Shown: piece after piece, positions 16,086-24,012 of the stretch | Numbering within the stretch: position 1 is the stretch's first letter | Layout: each line of letters starts with the position of its first letter | From: Devosia sp. | GTDB lineage: Bacteria > Pseudomonadota > Alphaproteobacteria > Rhizobiales > Devosiaceae | Direction: 5' to 3' | DNA length: 30,550 bases | NCBI GenBank assembly: GCA_028290685.1 | Contig: JAQGJI010000062.1 | Location: 1 to 30,550, forward strand | Notes under the pieces: generated by a model | Told to the model about the DNA's origin: nothing | Database searches by the model: none | Seen by the model: only the letters and a program-made list of their open reading frames with translations | Program-made: the position numbers and the translations under genes

Positions 16086-17096
16086 TCAGGACCGGGCGAT
16101 GATCTTGATTTCACCGAATGCGGGAGGGCTGGCGATGATGGCCGGCACCTCCGAAAGCGGCACGATGCGGCTGACAAGGCAATCGAGCGCCAGGGTTCGG
16201 GCGCTGATCATGGCGGCAGCGCGCGCATGGGTCAGCGGGTTGAGATAGGCGCCTTGGAGCCGGATTTCGTTGACCAGCAACTCGAACGGGGCAACGCTGA
16301 CCCCCTGCCCCTGCGGCATGACGCCAAAGATCACCACGGCGCCGCCGCGGCGCACGGCAGCGACCGATTGGGTGAAGGTCTGCGGCACGCCGGCGCATTC
16401 AAGCGCCACGTCGACGCCGCCGGGGGCGATGGCGCGGATCTGAGCCAGGGCGTCGCTGGCCGCCGGATCGATGGCGTGGGTTGCGCCCAGCGTCAGCGCC
16501 AGTTCGCGCCTTGGCTGCTGGCGGGTAGACAGAACAATCGTGCCCGCACCCGCCAGGCGGCACAGTTGCACCATCAAGAGACCAATCACCCCGCCCCCGA
16601 AAATCGCGACGCTGTCGCCCGGGCTGATGCGCGCCACGTCAAGGCCGTGCAGGCAGCAGGCCAGCGGCTCGCAAAAGGCGGCGTGGACCGGATCGAGGTC
16701 CACCGGCAGCACGTGGGCCTGCCCTTCGGGCATGACCAGATACTGGGCAAACCCGCCGTCGCGCTGCACGCCGATGGCACTGAGATGGGCGCAAAGATTG
16801 AACCGGCCGGAGCGGCATTGCGAGCATGTACCACACGCGATGTTGGGATCGCCCGTGACGCGCTGGCCGATCTTGATCCGCGTGACGGCCGATCCGGCCG
16901 CCAGAACCGTGCCGGCGAACTCATGGCCCAGGGTCACCGGCTTGGCCGTGGGATATTCGCCGGCATACATGTGCCGGTCCGAGCCGCAAATGCCACAGGC
17001 TTCGATCCTGATCAGGATGTCCCCCGGACCGGGCTGAGGCTGGGGAACGTCCTGCAATCGAAGGCTGTGGGCGGCCAGCAGGCGGACGGCTTGCAT
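16086..17096 (-). CDS. Zinc-dependent medium-chain dehydrogenase, sorbitol/xylitol dehydrogenase-like
   Basis: This 336-aa MDR-family alcohol dehydrogenase is cytosolic. Catalytic zinc residues are visible as Cys37 (GICGSD), His58-Glu59 (LGHEF) and Glu143 (CEPL). Structural zinc is bound by Cys88, Cys91, Cys94 and Cys102. The nucleotide-binding motif GGGVIG is at 167-172, and no clear NADP-specific residue pattern was identified. It should oxidise a polyol or sugar alcohol to a ketose with NAD(P)+. It lies four bases behind a ribose-type ABC permease and is the last gene of that operon, so the transported compound is probably its substrate or a precursor. Confidence 0.87.
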   Translation of the reverse strand: MQAVRLLAAHSLRLQDVPQPQPGPGDILIRIEACGICGSDRHMYAGEYPTAKPVTLGHEFAGTVLAAGSAVTRIKIGQRVTGDPNIACGTCSQCRSGRFNLCAHLSAIGVQRDGGFAQYLVMPEGQAHVLPVDLDPVHAAFCEPLACCLHGLDVARISPGDSVAIFGGGVIGLLMVQLCRLAGAGTIVLSTRQQPRRELALTLGATHAIDPAASDALAQIRAIAPGGVDVALECAGVPQTFTQSVAAVRRGGAVVIFGVMPQGQGVSVAPFELLVNEIRLQGAYLNPLTHARAAAMISARTLALDCLVSRIVPLSEVPAIIASPPAFGEIKIIARS

Positions 17097-17100
17097 GGTC

Positions 17101-18069
17101 TTACCGGTTGCGGCGGCGAAGCTGGTCGAAAAACACGATGATGATGATCAGGGCGCCGGTGATGATGCGCTGCCAGAAGGAGTTGACGTTGAGCAGATTG
17201 GCGCCATTGCTGATGGTGGCCAGAATGAAGGCCCCGATCAGCGGACCGTGGATGGAGCCGACAGCACCAAACAGCGAGGTGCCCCCGATCACCGAGGAGG
17301 CGATGGCCTGCAATTCCCAGCCTTCGCCCTGGGTGGCATTGCCCACGCCCAGCCGCGCTGCCAGCATGACCCCGACAAAGGCCGCGCACATGGCCGAAAG
17401 ACCATAGGCAATATAGATCATCTTGGGGACGCTGACGCCCGACAGGCGGGCCGCTTCAGGGTTGGAGCCGACGGCATAGAGGTAGCGGCCCCATTTGCTC
17501 AGATGCAGGAATATAAAGGCGGGCACCGCCACCAGCACCACCATCCAGAACAGGTTGGGCACGCCCAGGAAGCTCTCGCGCGAGAACTGGTTGAAGCCCG
17601 CATCGGTGATGTTGATGGTGGAGCCGTTGGTGATCAGCAGGCCGATGCCGCGCAGCGAGGTAAGCGTTGCCAGGGTGATGATGAAGGGCGGCAGGCCCAT
17701 CTTGACGATGCCAAAGGCATGGAAGAACCCGATCAGCAGGCCAACAACCAGCGTGATGATGATGGCCACCCATACCGGCACGCCCGACTGGATGAGCAGC
17801 GCCACGATGACGGTGGAGAACCCGACAATGGCACCCACCGAAAGATCGATACCCGCCGTGATGATGACGAAGGTCTGCCCGATGGCCAGGATCGCGATCA
17901 TCGAGCCCTGGCGCAACAGATTGGAGATGTTGTTGCCAGTGGCAAAGTTTGGCGTGGCGATGCTCAGCGCCACGCACAACAGGATGAGCAGGCCAACCAG
18001 GGTCAGCGCAAACAGAAAGCTCCAATTGCGCCGGGCCTTGATGGAGGTGGGAGTTACTTCGGTGGTCAT
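17101..18069 (-). CDS. Ribose-type (RbsC-like) sugar ABC transporter permease
   Basis: This is a 322-aa permease of the RbsC/XylH/AraH family with eight to ten hydrophobic segments. Typical segments are ITAGIDLSVGAIVGFS, LRGIGLLITNGS, and the cytoplasmic loop YLYAVGSNPEAARLSGVSV, which is the family signature. ATG 18069 has GGAG six bases upstream, and an in-frame TTG at 18081 is a weaker choice. It probably forms a homodimer coupled to the tandem ATPase encoded 20 bases upstream. Confidence 0.92.
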   Translation of the reverse strand: MTTEVTPTSIKARRNWSFLFALTLVGLLILLCVALSIATPNFATGNNISNLLRQGSMIAILAIGQTFVIITAGIDLSVGAIVGFSTVIVALLIQSGVPVWVAIIITLVVGLLIGFFHAFGIVKMGLPPFIITLATLTSLRGIGLLITNGSTINITDAGFNQFSRESFLGVPNLFWMVVLVAVPAFIFLHLSKWGRYLYAVGSNPEAARLSGVSVPKMIYIAYGLSAMCAAFVGVMLAARLGVGNATQGEGWELQAIASSVIGGTSLFGAVGSIHGPLIGAFILATISNGANLLNVNSFWQRIITGALIIIIVFFDQLRRRNR

Positions 18070-18089
18070 CGTCGTCTCCAAACGTCAGG

Positions 18090-19631
18090 CTAAACGCCAA
18101 TGGCCTCGGCCAGAATGTCTTCGTGCGATCGCTCTCGATACCCCTGGCTGCCCACCAGATGCCCCTCGCGGAAGACATGGAGCGTATCGGCCAGTTCGTA
18201 CACTTCGGGCAGGTAGGACGAAATCAGGATGATGCCCGCGCCATTCCTGAGCAGGGTGGCGAACAGGCGGTAGATTTCGGCCTTGGTGCCCACATCGACA
18301 CCCACGGTGGGCTCATCGAAGATGAAGACTTCGGCGCCATGGTTCAGCCATTTGCCGATGACGATCTTTTGCTGATTGCCACCCGACATCGATGAGGCCA
18401 GCGAGCGGCGCGAGGGCGTCTTGATCGCCAGGTTCCTGATCTGGTCATCGGCACGGCGTTTTTCCTGCGCCCGGTCGATGAGTAGGCCGCGGTTGATCCG
18501 GTCATAGACCGGCAGATTGATGTTGAGCCCGATCGGCAGATTGAGGTTGAGGCCCTGGTCGCGCCGGCTTTCGGGCGCCAGTGCAATGCCCAATTCGATC
18601 GCGGAGCGCTCGTTGCGGATATTGGCAGGCTGCCCCTTCCACAGGATTTCGCCGGCGGTCCTGGGGTTGCGCCCAAAGATGGAGAGGGCGAATTCGCTGC
18701 GGCCGGCCCCGATCAGGCCATAGAGCCCAACGATTTCCCCGGCACGAACGGCAATGGAAACATCGGCAAAGCCCTTGCCGCTGAGCTTGCGGGTTTCGAG
18801 CAGGGTCGCCCCCAAGGGAATTTGCTCCTTGTGGTAGATCTGGTCGAGCGTGCGATTGATCATCAGCGCGACCAGTTCGGCGTCGTTCGTCTCATCGATA
18901 TTGCGGGTGCCCACATGGGTGCCGTCGCGCAGCACCGAGACGCGGTCGGCCAGTTCGAACACTTCTTCCATGCGGTGGCTGATGTAAACGATGGTGACGC
19001 CTTCGGCCTTGAGGCGCCGGATCAACGCGAACAACTGGGCCGCTTCCTGGCGGGTCAGATAGGCGGTCGGCTCGTCGAAAATGATGAACTTGGTGCCGCG
19101 CAGGGAAGCGCGCGCGGTGGCGACCAGTTGCTGCTGGCCGATGGTCAGTGTCCCCAGCAGGGCATCGGCGGGCAGGCTGAAACCCATGTCGTCGAGAATT
19201 TTCTGCGCCGCGCGGGTCATGTCGCGCCGCTGCAAAAGGCCCCATTTGGTGTTCTCGTCGCCCAGAAAGATATTGGCGGCAACCGACAGATGCCGGCAGA
19301 GCACCACTTCCTGGTGCACCGCATTGATGCCGTGGGCGATGGCTTCGTTGGGGGTGGCGAGTTCGACCTCCTGCCCGTTCCAGACGATGGTGCCGCCCGA
19401 GCGGCGGATCACGCCGGTCAAAAGCTTGATCAGCGTCGACTTGCCGGCGCCGTTTTCCCCCACGATGGCATGGACCTCGCCGCGGCGGAAACGCAGCGTG
19501 CTGCGCTTGAGGGCCTGGATGTGCCCATAGCGCTTTTCGAGATCGCGCAGTTCAAGGATGATGTCTTCGGCAGGGATGGCCGCGGCGTTGTGCCGGTCCG
19601 CCGGCGCCGGACCGCTGGATAGGTCAGTCAA
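18090..19631 (-). CDS. Ribose-type (RbsA-like) sugar ABC transporter ATP-binding protein
   Basis: The protein has about 513 aa with two ATPase domains. Domain 1 has Walker A GENGAGKS, Q-loop NAVHQEV, signature-position LTIGQQQ, Walker B FIIFDEPT and the H-loop YISHRM. Domain 2 has a degenerate Walker A (GLIGAGRSE), signature MSGGNQQK and Walker B VFIFDEPT. This matches RbsA/XylG/AraG transporters. I chose TTG 19631 because a strong GGAGG lies eight bases upstream; GTG 19661 is an alternative without such a site. The N-terminal 30 residues before ILELRDLEKRYG are low in complexity. It energises the permease at 17101-18069. Confidence 0.92.
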   Translation of the reverse strand: MTDLSSGPAPADRHNAAAIPAEDIILELRDLEKRYGHIQALKRSTLRFRRGEVHAIVGENGAGKSTLIKLLTGVIRRSGGTIVWNGQEVELATPNEAIAHGINAVHQEVVLCRHLSVAANIFLGDENTKWGLLQRRDMTRAAQKILDDMGFSLPADALLGTLTIGQQQLVATARASLRGTKFIIFDEPTAYLTRQEAAQLFALIRRLKAEGVTIVYISHRMEEVFELADRVSVLRDGTHVGTRNIDETNDAELVALMINRTLDQIYHKEQIPLGATLLETRKLSGKGFADVSIAVRAGEIVGLYGLIGAGRSEFALSIFGRNPRTAGEILWKGQPANIRNERSAIELGIALAPESRRDQGLNLNLPIGLNINLPVYDRINRGLLIDRAQEKRRADDQIRNLAIKTPSRRSLASSMSGGNQQKIVIGKWLNHGAEVFIFDEPTVGVDVGTKAEIYRLFATLLRNGAGIILISSYLPEVYELADTLHVFREGHLVGSQGYRERSHEDILAEAIGV

Positions 19632-19717
19632 TAAAGCCCCCTCCGCCCAGTGATGATCCACGGATCTGCAGCGGCGTCATCCCGGCCTGAGCCGGTATGG
19701 CACCCTGGCTGAGGAGA
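19632..19717. repeat. REP-like palindrome in the binding-protein/ATPase gap
   Basis: The rest of this gap contains GTCATCCCGGCCTGAGCCGG (19677-19696), with CCGGC-CTGA-GCCGG as a perfect five-base stem. Short GTCATCCCGG...-type palindromes of this kind are frequent between genes in alphaproteobacteria. Only one copy in this form is present in the window, so its repeat status rests on that general knowledge. Confidence 0.4.
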
Positions 19718-19753
19718 GATTTGCGCCCGGACATGATCATCCAGGCGCAAATC
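19718..19753 (-). terminator. Strong stem-loop after the sugar-binding-protein gene
   Basis: GATTTGCGCC (19718-19727) and GGCGCAAATC (19744-19753) are perfect 10-bp arms around a 16-base loop, with GGA/TCC able to extend the stem inward. In the transcript it begins ten bases after the binding-protein stop. No U-run follows (the next bases are TCTCTCCTC), so full termination is unlikely. As in malE-malF-type junctions, such a structure may protect the upstream mRNA so that more binding protein is made. Confidence 0.65.
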
Positions 19754-19762
19754 CCCCAGCGC

Positions 19763-20746
19763 TCAGTTCACCTGGGGATTGAGCAGCTCCTGGCTGCGCT
19801 CGTCGTTCATGTTGGCGCTGGTGATCAGATTGGCGCCGGTATCGACGAACTGCTCGACGGTTTCGCCCTTGGACACGGCAAGTGCCGTGGCGATGCCGTC
19901 ATAGCCCATGCGGTAGGGGTCCTGCACGACAAGAGCGTCGATGGTCCCATCGGTGAGGAAGCTGACGAGCTTTTCGTCGCTGTCAAAGCCGACCAGCGAT
20001 ACCCGCTCCGCCGCGCCGTTTTCAGCCAGGGCCTGGCCTGCGCCCTGGGCCATGATGAGGTTGGACGCGAAAATGCCGACCAGATTGGGGTTGGCGGTCA
20101 GCAGATCGGTGGTGATGTTGAGCCCGGTCGCGGCCTGGCCGTCAGCGTAGCGGTCGGCAACCAGGGTGATGCCGGGATAGGTCTCCAGCTGCTCCATGAA
20201 GCCCTGGCGGCGCTCTTCGAGCGAGCCGGCGTTGGGAACGCTGGTGATAAGCGCTACTTCGCCTTCTTCCTTGCCTGTGGCAGCCTTGATGGCAGCAACG
20301 AGCCCGTCAGCGGCGATGCGGCCGCCCTGGACGTTGTCGGTGGTGAGGAACGAGGAGAACGCCTCTGAGTCCGCGGCGGAGTCGATGCCCACGATCGGGA
20401 CCGAGGCTGCCGCTTCGGTGATCGGCGCACCCAGCGCCGAACGCTCGGTGGGCGCTATGACGATAGCGGCCGGGCTGCCGGAGACGGCGTTTTCCAGAAT
20501 GGAAATCTGGCCGTTGATGTCGGTCTCGGCCTGCGCACCCAGTTCGGGGACATTGACGCCCAGATCGACACCGGCCTGGCGGGCACCGGCCAAAACGATC
20601 TGCCAGTAAAAGGACGTGGTGTCCTTCACGATGATCGGAATGGTGACGTCTTGCGCCATCGACGCAGACGAGCCGAGCATGCCAGCCGCCAGAGCTATGG
20701 TGGACAGGCCAAGGACCGCACGGCGGCCCAGCTTCTTGATGATCAT
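19763..20746 (-). CDS. Ribose-type (RbsB-like) periplasmic sugar-binding protein
   Basis: This 327-aa binding protein has a signal peptide (KKLGRRAVLGLSTIALAAG, cleaved near SMAQ-DV). The mature part follows the peripla_BP_4 pattern: an opening IPIIVKDTTSFYWQIVLAGA, GQISILENAVSGSPAAIVIAPT, PIVGIDSAAD, and VSLVGFDSDEKLVSFLTDG. ATG 20746 has GGAG six bases upstream. It is the first gene of the four-gene operon ending in a polyol dehydrogenase, which favours a pentitol, hexitol or related sugar as ligand; the exact ligand cannot be read. The promoter probably lies in the 116 bp upstream, but no convincing -35/-10 pair was found. Confidence 0.9.
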   Translation of the reverse strand: MIIKKLGRRAVLGLSTIALAAGMLGSSASMAQDVTIPIIVKDTTSFYWQIVLAGARQAGVDLGVNVPELGAQAETDINGQISILENAVSGSPAAIVIAPTERSALGAPITEAAASVPIVGIDSAADSEAFSSFLTTDNVQGGRIAADGLVAAIKAATGKEEGEVALITSVPNAGSLEERRQGFMEQLETYPGITLVADRYADGQAATGLNITTDLLTANPNLVGIFASNLIMAQGAGQALAENGAAERVSLVGFDSDEKLVSFLTDGTIDALVVQDPYRMGYDGIATALAVSKGETVEQFVDTGANLITSANMNDERSQELLNPQVN

Positions 20747-20862
20747 TGTTCACTCCCTATGCGTTAAGTCGCTTCGGCTTCTGTTGGCCCGATAGCGCGC
20801 CCTGCATCAAAGCATGGCGCAAGCAAATGTCCAAGCGGGGATAAGTAACATTTTTGGGGAGG

Positions 20863-21567
20863 CTATTGCCCGAGCAAGAGGTCCCGGGCCTGGTTGATCT
20901 TGGCGGCGAGGTAGCTGGAGCCGCCATGGTCGGGATGGACCGCTTTCATCAATTCACGATGGGCGGCCTTGATCTCGTCGTCGCTGGCGCCGGGCTGCAG
21001 GCCCAAAATGTCGTAGGCTTCGGCGCGCCCCACCTGCGGTTCGGGCCCGTTTCCGCTCGTGCCGGCGTCCTCGCCGGCCTGCGCGAAGTATTCCCGCCAT
21101 CCGGCCCGATTGGCGTCGAGCCAGCTGTCCAGCAGGCTGGCGCTGTCGGGGTCCGATCCCACTTCGGCGATCAGGCTGCGGGTATCGTGTTCGCCCAGAT
21201 CGATCAGATCGCGGCCGGAAAACTGTCCGGCACGAACCCGCCCCTGGACGCTGCCGGTGTCATGATCGAGTTCCATCGTGAAATAGCGGCTGCGCACCCT
21301 GGAGACATTGCCAGCCTGGCCGGGCCCGCTATCGAGCGAGAAAGGGCCAAGCCTGCCCGTGCGCAGGACCGAAAACGCCGCCGCCCCGGCAAACAGGGCA
21401 AGATCAAAGCGCCGGGCAAGCAGCAGCAGGAGCGCCAGCAGCGCCCCTCCCCCGCCAACCAGCCAGCGCAGCCCGCCAAACAGCGAGCGGCGGTCCAGCC
21501 GGCGCAAGTACTGGTAGGCCGCAAGGCTTGCCAGCACGGCCACGCCACCCAAAAGGATATAGCTCAT
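20863..21567 (-). CDS. Membrane-anchored J-domain protein (DnaJ-like, TIM14/DjlA-type layout)
   Basis: The protein has 234 aa. The first 70 residues contain two or three membrane segments (about 4-20, 34-50 and 56-70). A middle region of about 110 residues follows, then a C-terminal J domain (183-234) with the YDILGLQPGAS start and the HPD motif at 211-213 (AVHPDHGG). J domains stimulate Hsp70 (DnaK) ATPase; the C-terminal position and membrane anchor suggest recruitment of DnaK to the inner membrane. There is no Gly/Phe region or zinc finger. Its ATG overlaps the stop of the VWA gene by four bases, so the two are probably co-translated. Confidence 0.88.
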   Translation of the reverse strand: MSYILLGGVAVLASLAAYQYLRRLDRRSLFGGLRWLVGGGGALLALLLLLARRFDLALFAGAAAFSVLRTGRLGPFSLDSGPGQAGNVSRVRSRYFTMELDHDTGSVQGRVRAGQFSGRDLIDLGEHDTRSLIAEVGSDPDSASLLDSWLDANRAGWREYFAQAGEDAGTSGNGPEPQVGRAEAYDILGLQPGASDDEIKAAHRELMKAVHPDHGGSSYLAAKINQARDLLLGQ

Positions 21568-22229
21568 GGCTTTTCGATCTGGGCGAGCAGGGCCCGGGCC
21601 GGTGCGCTGTCTTGCAGCTTGAGATGATCTCGCCCGCCGCTGGCATAGGCCGCGACGGCCTTGAGCAGCGCCGCCAGCTCCTGCGGGGCAGACGCGTCAA
21701 AGCGCGCATAAGCGCCCCGGGTGAGCCGGGCGAATTCGCGGAAGGCGGCTTCCACCCGGCTGTCGCGGCCTTCCTGAAACAAGAACACGGGGCAATTGAG
21801 CAGGCCCAGCTGACCGGCTCTGGCGGCCAGCTCGTCCACGTTTTCCTCGATCGCATCGCCAACAAACACCACTGCGTTGATCTTGCGCTTGGCGTGCTCG
21901 GCCCGGGCATGGGCGAACACCTTGCCGATCTGGGTATTGCCGCCGCGACAGTCTATGCCGCTCATCAGGCGAGCCAGGGCAGCCCCATCAAGCACCCATC
22001 TGGAGGCCCGGCATTCCCCGAACCCGCGGAAATACAGCAACTGCACCTGCAGGGCCCTGTCCCTGGGCAAGGCCTTGAACATTTCGGCCTGAAGCGAGCA
22101 GGCCAGATCCCAGGTCGGCTGGCGGCTCATGGTGGCATCGAGCGCAAACAGCAGGCGCCCATCCTGCCCGGCAGCAGGACGAGCCAGTTGATTGACCTTT
22201 TGCGTGAAGGCGGCGACGGCGTCGCTCAC
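21564..22229 (-). CDS. VWA domain protein paired with a J-domain gene
   Basis: The protein is about 221 aa with a von Willebrand factor A fold. The MIDAS motif reads DATMS (Asp31, Thr33, Ser35), with GGNTQIG and FVGDAIEEN in the later metal-site positions. No signal peptide or membrane helix is visible, so it is probably cytosolic. The GTG at 22229 has GGGGGAA just upstream and gives the natural-looking start VSDAVAAFTQKV; an ATG at 22286 adds 19 residues with poor RBS support. It is translationally coupled to the J-domain gene. The partner and ligand are unknown. Confidence 0.82.
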   Translation of the reverse strand: MSDAVAAFTQKVNQLARPAAGQDGRLLFALDATMSRQPTWDLACSLQAEMFKALPRDRALQVQLLYFRGFGECRASRWVLDGAALARLMSGIDCRGGNTQIGKVFAHARAEHAKRKINAVVFVGDAIEENVDELAARAGQLGLLNCPVFLFQEGRDSRVEAAFREFARLTRGAYARFDASAPQELAALLKAVAAYASGGRDHLKLQDSAPARALLAQIEKP

Positions 22230-22372
22230 TGTTCCCCCGGTTTGAAGGGAGCCGCTATCGGGTCTGGTCGGTACTTTATTGCCCATGGGACAAATATGTG
22301 GGCAGCGGCAAGCGCAGACAAGTCCGCCCTTGTAACGGCTGCGTGGGCAGGAGGCTGGGCATGGCGGACACG

Positions 22373-22678
22373 CTACATGCGGTCAGGATGGCGTGGCTTA
22401 GTCTGCCCCACCAGTTTGGCGAGCTCTGAAAACGATGGCGTTTGCCCGTCGGCGGCGCTGTTGTTGGCAAGGTTGAGCAGCCGTGGCGCAAATGCCACCG
22501 CGTCGCGCTCGGCACCGCTCAGTTCATCGTTGCGGTAGTCGCCCAGCGCGGTCTGCTCGGCGCGGCGCATGGCCGTTGCGACCTCCTCGCGGGACATCAC
22601 TCCCTTTTCCACCAGCGCGTTGTTGAGAGCGGCAATTGCCAGGTAAAGGCCTTCGAGTTGCAGATTGGCGGTGTTCAC
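22373..22678 (-). CDS. Conserved-looking hypothetical protein, 101 aa
   Basis: I do not recognise a named family. The GTG start has a strong ribosome binding site (GAGGAGAAACCG before the GTG), and codon usage resembles that of the neighbours, so it is probably a real gene. The product is soluble and acidic to neutral, with a helical N-terminal half (LEGLYLAIAALNNALVEKG, then SREEVATAMRRAE). It lies 39 bases behind the DUF983 gene and may share its transcript from the EcfG-like promoter at 23156-23180. It is 94 bases or more ahead of the VWA start. Confidence 0.7.
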   Translation of the reverse strand: MNTANLQLEGLYLAIAALNNALVEKGVMSREEVATAMRRAEQTALGDYRNDELSGAERDAVAFAPRLLNLANNSAADGQTPSFSELAKLVGQTKPRHPDRM

Positions 22679-22717
22679 CGGTTTCTCCTCGGATCGCTTG
22701 AAAGGGTGGCTCGACAG

Positions 22718-23131
22718 CTAGAAGCCATACATGCGGCGGGACCATTGCAGGGCCACGATCCCCCCCTTGATGGAAGGGAGCATCGCAAGCGGCATGATGA
22801 TGGCGAGCGGAATCAGAACGGCCAGGTAGATGGCGGGTGCGATATCGTTGCCGCTCCCCTGGAAGTGCATGAGGCCAACCACCAGGATGTGCCCCACAAT
22901 GGTGATCGCCACATAGGCGGGCAAGTCATCGGCGCGGTGGCGGCTGAAATCGAGGCCGCAGTTTTCGCAGCGCGCCGCCACCTTGAGATAGCGGCGGAAC
23001 AGCTTGCCCTGGCCGCAGCGCGGACAGCGGCAGCGCAGGCCATTGAGCATGGCAGGGCCCAGGCTGCGTGCATCGCCCTCCACCATTGCCGCGCCGTGGC
23101 TGCCCTCGCGCCCATCGTGATCTTTGCTCAT
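22718..23131 (-). CDS. DUF983 family membrane protein with zinc-ribbon
   Basis: This is a 137-aa protein of the DUF983 family. The N-terminal part has two CxxC knuckles (CPRCGQG and CENCGLDF, about 20 residues apart) likely to bind zinc, followed by the conserved RADDLPAYVAI segment and two membrane helices. ATG 23131 has GGAGG six bases upstream. The role of the family is not established; it often sits near cytochrome oxidase genes, though here the oxidase is 16 kb away. An EcfG-type promoter lies 25 to 49 bases upstream. Confidence 0.9.
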   Translation of the reverse strand: MSKDHDGREGSHGAAMVEGDARSLGPAMLNGLRCRCPRCGQGKLFRRYLKVAARCENCGLDFSRHRADDLPAYVAITIVGHILVVGLMHFQGSGNDIAPAIYLAVLIPLAIIMPLAMLPSIKGGIVALQWSRRMYGF

Positions 23132-23155
23132 GGCTACCTCCCGCTCTGGCGGGAA

Positions 23156-23180
23156 AACCTTGGTTCGCCGGTATGGTTCC
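23156..23180 (-). promoter_or_regulatory. EcfG-type promoter for the DUF983 gene
   Basis: On the minus strand GGAAC (23180-23176) and GTT (23158-23156) are separated by 17 bases, matching the alphaproteobacterial general-stress sigma consensus GGAAC-N16/17-GTT. The implied transcript start is close upstream of the gene's GGAGG. The match is exact but short, and it was found by eye. Confidence 0.6.
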
Positions 23181-23202
23181 GGTAATCGCTGCGCGCTCGA
23201 AC

Positions 23203-23862
23203 TTAGCGGCCGGTCGCCGAGTGCGGCTTGGCAACGGGCTTGGATTCCGGCGAGCCGCGATAACGCAGAACGATCGACAGCACCACGAGCACGGCTGTGG
23301 ACAGGAATTCGGACTGCCAGTTTTGGAAGGACTCGAACCACAGTTGCGGATCCGCGAGATATTGAAGCGCCGTCTGCTCTTGCTCTCCATGCAGCATGGC
23401 GTCCTGGTTGGCAGAGGCGGAACTTTGCAGCCAGTGCATGATGAAGGACAGGAAGAACAGCGCCAGCAAGGCGATCCCGAGTGAATAGGAATACAGCCCG
23501 GACCACAGGCCTCCAGCTTTCACCGGCCAGGGCGCATCGGCCTTGTGGCGCTCCCTGGCAGGGTCCCCATCTTCGGGGTTGCTGGTGTCGGGGTCCTTGG
23601 ATTCAGCCGAACCGCGCTGAAACAACAGCGCCGTCATGATGACATAGGCCGACATCTGCAAGAACTCGCTCTCCCAGTTTTCAAACAGCGAGGATTGGAA
23701 CTGGGGAGAGAAAAAATAGCGCAAAAGGTCGACCGAAGGGGCGCCATGGCGCGCGAGTTCGGCGTTTTCATGGAGCCAGCCCGCCCATAACATGCCGCCC
23801 AGACAAACACAGAAGATACCGCCAAGGGCAAGCGTCAAGCCATTGTCCCGCAGGAAGCGCAT
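23203..23862 (-). CDS. DUF6766-like membrane protein with internal duplication
   Basis: The protein has about 219 aa and four predicted membrane helices. It starts at MRFLRDNGLTLALGG, the usual N-terminus of the family I assign as DUF6766; GGA lies about nine bases upstream, and the frame is open to 23958. FENWESEFLQ...QRGSAESK in the first half recurs as FQNWQSEFLS...YRGSPESK near the end, so the protein is a duplicated unit with two helices per half. Function is unknown. Its neighbours are other small membrane and stress-type genes. Confidence 0.72.
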   Translation of the reverse strand: MRFLRDNGLTLALGGIFCVCLGGMLWAGWLHENAELARHGAPSVDLLRYFFSPQFQSSLFENWESEFLQMSAYVIMTALLFQRGSAESKDPDTSNPEDGDPARERHKADAPWPVKAGGLWSGLYSYSLGIALLALFFLSFIMHWLQSSASANQDAMLHGEQEQTALQYLADPQLWFESFQNWQSEFLSTAVLVVLSIVLRYRGSPESKPVAKPHSATGR

Positions 23863-24012
23863 CAATGAGTTCCGTAGTTGGGCCGGCTCAAGGCCGGCTT
23901 GTCGATGTGCTGGTCGCACGATAGGGGCCAGCATATCGCGCATCGGTAAAGAGTTCATCGCCGGACCCGTGCCCGATCACCCATCAACCGTCCCGCCAAG
24001 GGCATGGCCCGG

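Noticed and set aside
14504..16177. Long minus-strand open frame across the NMT1-type ATPase and permease
   Set aside because: It is antisense to two conserved genes and is His/Gln/Arg-rich without a motif.
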